NCBI RefSeq assembly: GCF_003013715.1
Contig: NC_072815.1
Location: 372,001-436,000, forward strand
Origin: Candidozyma auris
Taxonomy: Eukaryota; Ascomycota; Pichiomycetes; Serinales; Metschnikowiaceae
Length of the DNA: 64,000 nt
Direction: 5' to 3'
Position numbers and translations under genes: made by a program. Below, one piece after another: positions 1 to 8,539 of the stretch (within the stretch, counting starts at the first letter, position 1; the number at the start of each line of letters is the position of its first letter). The notes under the pieces are model-generated. The model worked only from the letters and a program-made list of their open reading frames with translations. It ran no database searches and was not told the origin of the DNA.

Positions 1-1046
1 ACCACCTTGAGTCCAACACCATACGAAAGCTCAAACCCCGAGCCACCTGCCCCATAGGCATTGATCACTTTGTAGGGTCCATGACGCTCGACACTGAGGT
101 TAAGCCCTCCATGTCTAGCGGGGCGGAACCCGACGTTTGTTCGTATGATGTCAAAATAAGCCTGGCCATTCTTGTCCTTTCGCATAAGCTGAGGGAACAA
201 TTTGCTTGCTCTTGTCAAGATAGCCATTGTGTCCTCATGTCGGGGCAGTGGGTCAGTATCGTAGGGCTGTTTGGTCCCTCCAATAATGGTTCCGCCGTTC
301 AACGGTCTGTTTATGCAAAACGTCCACTGGCCCAGCCTGTGTTGGACAGTCACAGTTGTGTCCGCTAAGGAATTATCGTGGGCAGCATTGACAAGAAGCG
401 TTTGTCCACGAATAGGAAAACAAGCAGGGTCGGTGCCGCCTGTCCATTGAAGGCCGTTCCCAGTACAATTGATGATAATTGGGCTTGGCGAACTAGTAAA
501 CAATAGAGCTTCACTGAGCCGTCCAAGGCGCAGTTTTACGAACCTCACGCCATACTCTGCCCTTAGTTTGCGGTAAACGTATTCGAGATACACTGGTGCA
601 TTGACAACGTAAGTATCGTAAGATGCACCAAACTTGAATCCTTTGGGGAGTTCCTTCAACACCTTGAAATTATCGATTCCTTCACTGTACCCCTCAGCAA
701 TGTGTTTATACTGCTCGCTTGGCTCTTCCAAATACTCAATGCCCTTAGCTAGCTTCACGGAACTCTCAGGGCATTCCTTCGCAAACCGTTTCATTCGTTG
801 TAACGTTAACCTTGTCAACGGATACTCCCGTAGTTCAGCCTCATTCTTCAGTGGAAATGGCCGAAAGTGGGCTCCTGCCCAGGGTGAAGTGTACTTACTG
901 TCATAAGGGACACTATCAGGCGAGTGTTCCGATACAACTGTTATTTGATATATATTTGGTAAGTTTTCGCATAGTGCTAGAGCCAGCGATAGCCCAAGAG
1001 CGCCAGCGCCCACAATGACTATATCTTCGGCGTTTCTTTGATCCAT
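1..1046 (-). CDS. D-amino-acid oxidase family flavoenzyme (C-terminus cut by window edge)
   Basis: The minus-strand frame starts at the ATG at 1044-1046 and stays open to base 1, giving 348 residues without a stop. It begins MDQRNAEDIVIVGAGALG, a Rossmann dinucleotide-binding motif for FAD. Near the far end it carries GFRPARHGG and AYGAGGSGFELSYG, the two C-terminal signatures of D-amino-acid oxidases, which oxidise D-amino acids to keto acids, ammonia and H2O2, usually in peroxisomes. Family members are about 340-370 residues, so only a few residues are missing; a peroxisomal C-terminal tripeptide would lie outside the window. A TATATAA-type element on the same strand (about 1164-1171) sits roughly 120 bp upstream. 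The next gene upstream on the same strand is an amidase, another ammonia-releasing enzyme. D-aspartate oxidase is the main alternative. Confidence 0.85.
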   Translation of the reverse strand, partial: MDQRNAEDIVIVGAGALGLSLALALCENLPNIYQITVVSEHSPDSVPYDSKYTSPWAGAHFRPFPLKNEAELREYPLTRLTLQRMKRFAKECPESSVKLAKGIEYLEEPSEQYKHIAEGYSEGIDNFKVLKELPKGFKFGASYDTYVVNAPVYLEYVYRKLRAEYGVRFVKLRLGRLSEALLFTSSPSPIIINCTGNGLQWTGGTDPACFPIRGQTLLVNAAHDNSLADTTVTVQHRLGQWTFCINRPLNGGTIIGGTKQPYDTDPLPRHEDTMAILTRASKLFPQLMRKDKNGQAYFDIIRTNVGFRPARHGGLNLSVERHGPYKVINAYGAGGSGFELSYGVGLKV

Positions 1047-1134
1047 AGCGGTTCGATTGAAAGAGACATGGAATTGGCTGGCTCCTCAGATGCTCGCCAG
1101 ATTTTCCACATTCCTACACACACACACTACTTTT

Positions 1135-1144
1135 GGCTGCAAAA
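1135..1144 (+). promoter_or_regulatory. Variant GGCTGCAAAA of the recurrent 10-bp motif
   Basis: GGCTGCAAAA lies in the 139-bp spacer between the amidase stop and the D-amino-acid oxidase start. It differs by one base from GGCTGCGAAA, which recurs in intergenic DNA throughout the window. Role inferred only. Confidence 0.3.
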
Positions 1145-1185
1145 TGTAAATGTTCTTTCTTTTATTATATACACTCTAGAGACAC

Positions 1186-2898
1186 TTAATGGTGCTTGAG
1201 CAAATCAACGCCCAAGATATCTTCGATTGTCTTTCCTGCTGCAACAACTTCCTCGTCAAAGTACCTTCTACCAGTAATTTGCACCGCAATAGGGGCGTTT
1301 TTGAATTGCTCAGGGTCGTACTGGTCGTGCTCGAGCTTTTCCAAGTCGCTTCTTGGAACTGGCTTGGGGTCCCATTTGTCAAGCTTGGGGTCCTGATACA
1401 AGCCGGTTTGAATTGTCAAAGATGGGAAGTCGAGAAGGTTGAAAAGTGTGGTGTATGACCAGCAGTAGGCAGTCTCCGGCTTGGGGGCCACATTGACAAA
1501 CACTGGCGATATGAGAACATCAATGCCGTTCTCATTTAAGTAGTCAGTGTACTCTTGTCTCAACTTATCCCTGTCAATGCTCATTTGTCTGTTCTCAGCA
1601 ACACCAAACTCCCTGGCGCCGTCACCGTAGTTCAAACTCCACTTGGTCAATTTGCACAAGGGCTCACCAGAGGGAGCCAAGAGTGCTCTTTGCTTGTAAT
1701 TGCCGTCAGCAGAGTACATCTTGTTGACGAGCTCGTACGCAAATTGAGTCTTGAGAGCCTTGTGCTCAACTACCTTGACTCCAGCTGCCTTGAGTTTCTC
1801 AGCAAGGTGCTTCAAACCTCTGGTAATTGGTGGTGTGGGGTGAACAATGCCGTCGTCATATTCAATTGCCACAGTCAAGCTTTGTGGCTTTGGCTTCTCG
1901 ACTTTTCTCCATGGTATGGGCATGGAAATGCAGTCCAACACCCAGGGCTTGCCTTGGTTGATGTACGCATCCATGATCATGTCGATATCGTTCACAGATC
2001 TGCCCATGGGTCCCTGTACAGCGGGCACAGATTCTTGACCACCAGCTGAAGAAACTCCGCCGGCTTTAGAGAACCTGTTCGTGGTTGGACGCAAGCCGAC
2101 AGAACCACTGAATGCAGCTGGCCCTCTCACACTTCCGCCGATATCAGAGCCAATACCGATAGCAGATCCACCAAAGGCAGTGATGGCACCTTCTCCAGAG
2201 GATGAGCCACCTGCAGTCAAGGACAAGTTGTAAGGGCATCTGGACCAACCAATAAAGTTGTTGTTACCGCACAAGTGCATCAAGGTCTGAGGCTGGTTGG
2301 TTCTCACGTAGAACACGGCGCCCAAATTCTCTAAAACCTGAACCGTAGGCGCATGTTTTTCAGCAATATTGGTGATGTGGGAAACATAGCCGCCGTGGGT
2401 GATTTTACCCTTATAGTTCATCTGCTCTTTCAAAGAAACAGGCAACCCATGCAATGGACCCACCGTCTTACCGTTCTTCTTGTAGTAGTCATCCAAGTAC
2501 TCAGCACGCTTTAAACCTTCTTCAGTAAAAAGTTCAAGCGCGCAATTGGTCAATTGGTGAGCAATGGTGGCTCTCTTAGCAAACGCTTTGAAAACTTCTA
2601 CCGATGTCCAAGCACCTTTGGCGATCTGAGATAAGATTCTAGTGGCAGAAGAATCCGTGATCTCGAACTCCTTTTCACTCAAAAGCTTCTTGTCATACAA
2701 ATACTTCATTGCGTCGAACTGCTCCTCGGCCAATGCCTCAGCAGCCTTGGGCAACTCCGTTGAGTACTCCGGCTTGATGGCATCTTTAAGATCAGCACGG
2801 TACTTTTCCACCTTAGGGAGGTACTCGCGATTGTACTTGTCGAGATCCTCATAGCTATCAAGAGGATCTTTGGTGAGAAATTGCGTATATGACACCAT
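1186..2898 (-). CDS. Amidase (acetamidase-like, amidase signature family)
   Basis: This 570-residue protein belongs to the amidase signature family, which hydrolyses amides to carboxylate plus ammonia with a Ser-cisSer-Lys triad. The Lys is in PVSLKEQ; the serine-rich core reads GGSSSGEGA followed by GIGSDIGGSVRGPAAFSG. Length fits fungal acetamidases and yeast Amd2-type proteins (about 550). The frame extends upstream to 2934 only through a GTG codon, so I take the ATG at 2896-2898 (MVSYTQFL). No signal peptide is visible, so the protein is probably cytosolic. A TATAA element and an adjacent GATAA on the minus strand (about 2952-2962) lie roughly 55 bp upstream; GATAA suggests GATA-factor nitrogen control, which is inference. 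Substrate cannot be told from sequence. Confidence 0.92.
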   Translation of the reverse strand: MVSYTQFLTKDPLDSYEDLDKYNREYLPKVEKYRADLKDAIKPEYSTELPKAAEALAEEQFDAMKYLYDKKLLSEKEFEITDSSATRILSQIAKGAWTSVEVFKAFAKRATIAHQLTNCALELFTEEGLKRAEYLDDYYKKNGKTVGPLHGLPVSLKEQMNYKGKITHGGYVSHITNIAEKHAPTVQVLENLGAVFYVRTNQPQTLMHLCGNNNFIGWSRCPYNLSLTAGGSSSGEGAITAFGGSAIGIGSDIGGSVRGPAAFSGSVGLRPTTNRFSKAGGVSSAGGQESVPAVQGPMGRSVNDIDMIMDAYINQGKPWVLDCISMPIPWRKVEKPKPQSLTVAIEYDDGIVHPTPPITRGLKHLAEKLKAAGVKVVEHKALKTQFAYELVNKMYSADGNYKQRALLAPSGEPLCKLTKWSLNYGDGAREFGVAENRQMSIDRDKLRQEYTDYLNENGIDVLISPVFVNVAPKPETAYCWSYTTLFNLLDFPSLTIQTGLYQDPKLDKWDPKPVPRSDLEKLEHDQYDPEQFKNAPIAVQITGRRYFDEEVVAAGKTIEDILGVDLLKHH

Positions 2899-4893
2899 GC
2901 TAGCTAATTGGAGGGTAATGGATAGACAATTCACTGACGGTAGGAGATGGATTATCTTATATGGGGAGCGATAGCGGGATATCGGCTTCTCCTGCCTAGT
3001 TAGGTAGGTGGCGCGCCAGCGCCGGAATTGTATGGGGTAGTAAGCGTGTGGGGGAAAAACGATACGTTCGACACGTTCCCAAAGTAGTGAGTACGAGCGG
3101 GTAGTGCAATTGACGGGTTCATGATCTAAGATTTGAGCCTGAACTCAACTGAGAGTTTATAAAAAGCCACATATAGAACCATGTGCTCTGACAAGTGTAT
3201 GCAGACGGCTGCAAAATCGTTGATAAGGACTCGGCGGCTTATTTTGCACGTGAGGTACACAACGAGGCGGTCCCACCAGAAAGATAAGGCAAAGAGCATA
3301 CGTGAAATGGTTTAGATGAACTAAATAAAGCAGTACGTAGATGAAGGATAACTCTTTTGAGAAATTGTCCGCAAAGCAAAATGGTGTAGTTGAATGTGCT
3401 GAAGCGAACTTGCATTTTGCTCTGTGGACTAGCGGGAGTCATCAATGTGCAATTGAGCCCTACTCCTGACCAAATTTATTCAATTATACGCTTCTTGCCA
3501 TTCTAATGATGCTCTTACTTCGAGAAACGTACCAAATGTTCTTATCGCTTGTGCGCACCTACAAAGTGCCCTATTCTCCTTCTTCTGACAAATCTAGTGC
3601 GAAGCTGTAAACCTCCTCTGAACTTCAGCTACCACCACTCAAAGTTAATTTCCCTGTTTCAGGGATCCCGTAGCGCAGCTGGCACCTTCGTACAGACCAA
3701 AACCAGCAAAAGAATCGATTAGAACCTCAAAGAACAAAAGTCATAGTCTGCAACCCCCCTGAAATTTTTTTTTTTTTACAGACTATCACGTTCAATTTCC
3801 CTAAATCCCTCACTCCCCTTTATCTCTCCCCATTATCCTTGCCTCTCCTCACTAGCCACACTACAGCAACCTTCCACCATCAATTATCAAGCACGAAGCT
3901 GACACTTTTGATTGGCAGTGCTTGGAGCTTCACTCCTTTCTTTCTGACAAAGTGTCCCATGTCTTTAGGCACTTCGCCTTGTGATTGTGTGCTCTGCCTG
4001 ATGTAATTGTGCGGAAAGCAAGGAGAGCCTCAGTGCAAGCCCCGGCTCCAGGTCCACCACGATCCCTTGTACCTTTTAATTTTTTTTTTCTTCAGCTAGG
4101 CCCCTGATCTCTAGTAGACCTTCTCCTTTTATTTCCTCTTCCAATTTCTCAACCAGAGTATTAGGGCACCTCTTTGCAGCAGGCGCCGGGAGACCATACA
4201 GGAATTTGCACCCACAAGGCTGGCGTGCAAAGAGCGATCCACCAAGGGCTCAATGGCTCATTGATTTGTCGATCGAGAAAGAATTGCAAGCGTCAAAATT
4301 CCAGGCGAAATGAGAGGTAACAAAAGGAATGGTCTCGATGGAAACCTGAACTACACCGTGAAGAATCTCAATCCAATGGGGCCAACGAGTGGAGGCATCA
4401 AGATAAGGCCCCAGCCGAGAACATCGCTTCTCATAACTCTAACCCATAAATGGCCTGGAAGCACCCCGACAGAGAGCTGAACATACGCCTCCTCCTCCCT
4501 GAATAAGGGAGTGGAGAGCCCAGGACAACAATAAAGTTTGGCGACCGCCACACAGGCCCCGGCCCTTGCGTAAGAACAATCACCTTTGCCTGGCCAAAGT
4601 ACAGTCGCAGCAATCCACTGGAGCATTGTGCATTTTGCAACCACTTTTTCAGGCCAGGCATTCGGCGCCGATGGCCGTCTTTTACAACTACAGGTTTTCT
4701 ACGCTTGTTTTTGTCTTTGGCGACTGTGTATTCACAAGTTCTTGTATAAAGTTTGTATGCTTGTTGCGTACGGTGGATAGGAGTGTCTGGGGCCAGCCCA
4801 GGCACCACAATGCAAATGGCGTAGTCCAGAAGAAAGTCTTTAACAAAATTGGGGAACAAGCTCTAAAACCAACTAGGGGGCCACTGAAAAGAA
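2899..4893. other. Gene-poor intergenic stretch, 2.0 kb
   Basis: No convincing gene is seen. Open frames here are short, overlap each other on both strands and lack recognisable domains. The interval holds the amidase promoter, a variant motif GGCTGCAAAA at 3207-3216 and, on the minus strand, GGTTGCAAAA at 4633-4642. A pyrimidine-rich tract (about 3750-3900) following a run of 12-13 T looks like a yeast promoter or leader facing right, but no reading frame follows it. A noncoding transcript is possible but unproven. Confidence 0.4.
3207..3216 (+). promoter_or_regulatory. Variant GGCTGCAAAA of the recurrent motif
   Basis: One mismatch from GGCTGCGAAA. It lies about 310 bp upstream of the amidase start. 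Confidence 0.25.
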
Positions 4894-5256
4894 CTAGTGC
4901 TCTGCTCTGTCGGTTCGGGCCAACCACGTGAACCTGAAGTGGCGCCCAGGCGCCTCGGGCACCCGCCATGTCTTGAGCAACCTTCTCACCATATTCTGGC
5001 TCTTGACCTTGACGGCCAAATCCGTGAATGGCGCAGTGTATCTGGCAACAACGGCGGCCCAGCGTGGCCACGTGTAGCGCAACAACGTCTGGACAGAGTA
5101 CACCGTCAAGTCCACGACAAACATCAACACTAGTGGGAGCATCATGAGAAGGGCGATGCTGGCCGAGGTTCTGGAAACAACGAGCTCAACCCGGGAAACG
5201 TAGTGGCAGCTCTGCTGGCCCAACATGGCCAGGCACAATGCAGTGGACGCTTGCAT
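4894..5256 (-). CDS. Possible small membrane protein, unrecognised
   Basis: I do not recognise this 120-residue frame. The ATG at 5254-5256 is followed ten codons later by another at 5224-5226, giving 110 residues. The centre (about residues 34-60) contains a strongly hydrophobic stretch, ASIALLMMLPLVLMFVVDL, that could be one membrane span or a hairpin. The C-terminal half is basic and rich in Arg and Trp. A good TATA element (TATAAA on the minus strand, 5358-5363) sits about 100 bp upstream of the first ATG, which is the best argument that it is expressed. GC-rich boxes resembling Mig1 sites lie further upstream near 5500. Against it: frames overlap on both strands in this GC-rich stretch and no family signature is visible. 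Confidence 0.4.
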   Translation of the reverse strand: MQASTALCLAMLGQQSCHYVSRVELVVSRTSASIALLMMLPLVLMFVVDLTVYSVQTLLRYTWPRWAAVVARYTAPFTDLAVKVKSQNMVRRLLKTWRVPEAPGRHFRFTWLARTDRAEH

Positions 5257-5357
5257 AATAAATAAAGTGAAGAGGGTAGGGGGGATACCAAAGGATGGAA
5301 GTTTGCCAGGCGATGAAACTTTTCAAGAAGTCGTGAAAGAGCAGGAAGAACCGGCGC

Positions 5358-5363
5358 TTTATA
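5358..5363 (-). promoter_or_regulatory. TATA element for the putative small membrane protein
   Basis: TATAAA on the minus strand, about 100 bp upstream of the ATG at 5256. Confidence 0.35.
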
Positions 5364-6730
5364 TGTTTTCGCTCGGGTGCAAGGATAGGCCCAGCTGCGG
5401 GCGGCAGAGATAGGAAGACAATGCTGCAGCAGTGCTGCAATGCTGGCGGTGAGGCGCCTAAGCTTCTTATTTTTAGGGAGCCAAGGTTCCGGATCCCCAG
5501 GGGTGAAGCGAGCAAAAAGAAAAGAGCAGGGAAAAAAAAACGCCCCAAATGGTGGCTTCCTCAATGCGACCACAAGGAAAACATGGCAGAAAAGGGCAGT
5601 AATTGGATGCTCTCGACTGCCTACTGCCTCGGTGTCCGCACTGGATCCCTGGCCCACGCCGCCCTATTTGGTCCATTCCTCCCTGATTAGGCTCGCCCCA
5701 TACCAGGGCTCCAGCAAGCAAGCAGCAGGAAAAGAAAAAAAAGACAACATCATCCTCAATTGGCAAAGGCCAGAAAATGAGGAAAAGCTTGAAGGCTGAA
5801 GGCTGAAGAATAACGCACCGGAACATCAAGTCCAAATTTTTTCACTTCCTTCCTAGGCCCTAGAGATAGGGGGTGGCAGGGTACCACTAGGAAGCAGAGG
5901 CTTGGGCCCGAGGGAGCCATGGTGGTGGTGCGAAGACCCTTGGTCCTGGCTGCTGCTACTGTGTGCTCAGTGCGGCGGTGACAGATCCTTACACAGATGG
6001 ACTGAGGCCCAAAGGCACTAGTCTAACTCAATTGTGGCTAGTCGGGCGATGAACGCAGGCGATATTCGATTGGATTTGATACGTGGGCTCTTGCCTTTTT
6101 TTTTCACTTTTTTTATATATCTATTTTTTTATGTTTCGTTTTGTCACCTCTGTCGGCACCAGAACCTCATCGCCGGTGCGTTTCCTCCATGGGGCAGCGC
6201 TGGTTTTTTGCCCGTGGGCCGCGGCCTCGAGATGGTGCAAATTTTCACCTCCAGCCTCACTACGCGGTGCCTCTGCAATTACGAGATCCTGATAAGACGT
6301 GGGTTGGCGGTGGGTTGGCGGTGGTGTGTTGAAGGTGACCCACTACCTGATTTTAGTCTTGAGAGTTTCTAATTGTAATGGTTAATCTTGGGCATGATAT
6401 CTTGTCTAGTCATGAGTTCGGCCCCGAGTGGTGAGATTCCATGCACCTGGCGATCGGTTCCTGGGCGACATCCACCTTCCCGAGGCAGGCCTATTTTCCT
6501 TCCTGGGCCCCCTCGGGACAACTCGGGACTGCTGCCCTTATTATTATTCTCACAAGTGTTCTGTGGTGATGCATACACTTGGATCTGACATCTATGCTCG
6601 GCCAACTTCTTTGTTTAGCCTGCTGATGTCATATCCCTTTCCTGTTCATCTCAACTTTAGGTAACATTTTTCTGGACGTCTGCTGCGTGGGCCAGTGGGA
6701 TGGCCTGGGGACGTGCAGGTCGGCACCAAT

Positions 6731-6740
6731 GGCTGCGAAA
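6731..6740 (+). promoter_or_regulatory. Recurrent motif GGCTGCGAAA
   Basis: Exact copy, in the context CCAATGGCTGCGAAA, inside the long gene-poor region. One of ten exact intergenic copies in the window. Confidence 0.5.
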
Positions 6741-8176
6741 TCCCGAGGATGGGAGGTGGTGAAAAATTCTGCTCACAGGCTAGGGAGCCGAGGATAGCAG
6801 TTGACATGAAACGGTACCTTGTGGATCACTTGCTTGTGCCTTCGAGTTTCATCTTGTAGCTGGGTGCAAACGCACGTCGACTTAGTGTGAAGAATTTCCC
6901 CTTGGCCGCCGCGTGTTCTCTGGATCACAATACGCACCAGGCCTATTTTGTGCCACATGCCCACGATCAACCAGCATACAGTCGATGTGGGTGGTTTTGA
7001 ACGTGGCCATCATCACCATATGTAGTAAGTGTGGAAATTGAGTAATGTGGATGGGCTTGAAGGCTTTAGTTTTGCTCTACTGTAATGTTGTTGAAAATTA
7101 GAAGGGACAATGCGTTGTGTTTTAGTTACCTCCGAATTGGGACAGGAGGAAAGCTTCCATGTGAGCCTCACCCAATGCACATCATCAGATCTTTTGAAGG
7201 TGCCAGCAAGGCTGCAACATCACATTGAGCGAAATATCAGGAGCAGCAGAACTCAATGATGTCAGCTTAACAGTATGTCAGAAAGAACTAGGCATAACTT
7301 TCTAGCTGGTCACTTGTTCAGGCTATTGTCGATTGGTCAGTTCCACGGTGTAACGGATAGATAATTTGATGGCTTTCTTGAGAGGTTGCGGGAAACATAG
7401 ATACTGTTATTGATAATCCTTCATGACCATTAACGTTTGTCTATAGTTAATGGCGTGAACCGATGATATACTGATGACTCTAGGGAGGAGCATAGTGATC
7501 CCAATAAAAGACTATGGGATTAAAGGACCACATCCAAGAAAAATCTATTATGTTAGAGTGAAAATCCTGCTTTGCGAATCCTTCTCGTGCTCGGGTTTCA
7601 GACCAACGCAGCCAGAAAATTCTTAAAATCAGGCTTGCTGGAGCTCTATCGCTCGCTTGATCCTAAACAGACCTAGTCACGAGCTGGGACCTTCTCTATT
7701 GATCTAATGAAGCCTTACAAGGTTATTGAAATTAAATTCACGGCAGATCATTCACTGGCAAGCCTATATGTCGACCTAATTCAACTACCTTTTCTGCAAA
7801 GCAGCTTTCACTAGCCGAGTTCATCATTCCATGCCAAACTATACTAATTGCTACTTCTCCTTTTCTTTCGCCAACGGAATTCTCTCACACGACACTTTAT
7901 CTCATCGAATACCAGTTCCATTGACTGGCTCATGCCTCGAGCAATTTTGTTACCTTTTTCGCATCCACTTTAGATGAAGCGCACAGAAAAGCTCTGAACA
8001 ATGTACAAGATATAGACGAGAAAAACAAGATTTTCTTGCAAAATCTTCAAACTGGGGGCCAATTGCAAGAGCTGCCTACAATGTAACACCTTCTAACTCG
8101 TCAATCAGAAATCCTCAACTATTTTTTTTTTTTTCCAGCAGCCGCCATTGCCCGCCCCCAATTGAATGAGCAAATT

Positions 8177-8186
8177 TTTCGCAGCC
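8177..8186 (-). promoter_or_regulatory. Recurrent motif GGCTGCGAAA
   Basis: Exact copy on the minus strand (context AAATGGCTGCGAAA), about 355 bp upstream of the reductase ATG. Confidence 0.5.
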
Positions 8187-8539
8187 ATTTCTGGGCGCAC
8201 CTACTCGCTGCATCTGTCTTGGTTCAACTGCTCATGAATAATGTACCAATAAGATCAGGCGAAGGTCAAAATGAGCAGTAAAAAACATTGTTTCTCACTA
8301 ATTGGGCACTTCGCTTACAGCATGCAAGCTTTTGACCGCCCTTGCATTGTTCTCTTCCACAAAATGGTTTCCTAGCCATACATCAACTTCGTTAAGCCGC
8401 TCGCGTAATTTACCTACCACATTGGGCCTGTCAAATGGCTCGCCAACAGCCTGGGCCCATGGCGGGAGATGTGATAAATTGCACCAATAATCTCTGCAGT
8501 TTAAGCTTCTTTCTCGTTTCTTCTGTCTCTCCACCAAGA

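Larger units (their letters stand above)
5257..8539. other. Long gene-poor region upstream of the ferric reductase-like gene, 3.3 kb
   Basis: No convincing coding region is seen. The left half (to about 6600) is GC-rich for this window and carries many overlapping short frames on both strands with no domain. The right half (about 6990-8280) is AT-richer and nearly free of frames. Exact copies of the recurrent motif lie at 6731-6740 (plus) and 8177-8186 (minus). A T-run at about 8120-8135 precedes the reductase. A long regulatory region or an untranslated RNA would both fit. Confidence 0.4.

Noticed and set aside
4431..5835. Several overlapping frames of 100-170 codons on both strands
   Set aside because: They overlap each other in GC-rich DNA, lack domains and promoter support; only the 4894-5256 frame was kept, at low confidence.
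8435..8539. Upstream ATG for the reductase
   Set aside because: Would place 35 residues before a clean signal peptide.
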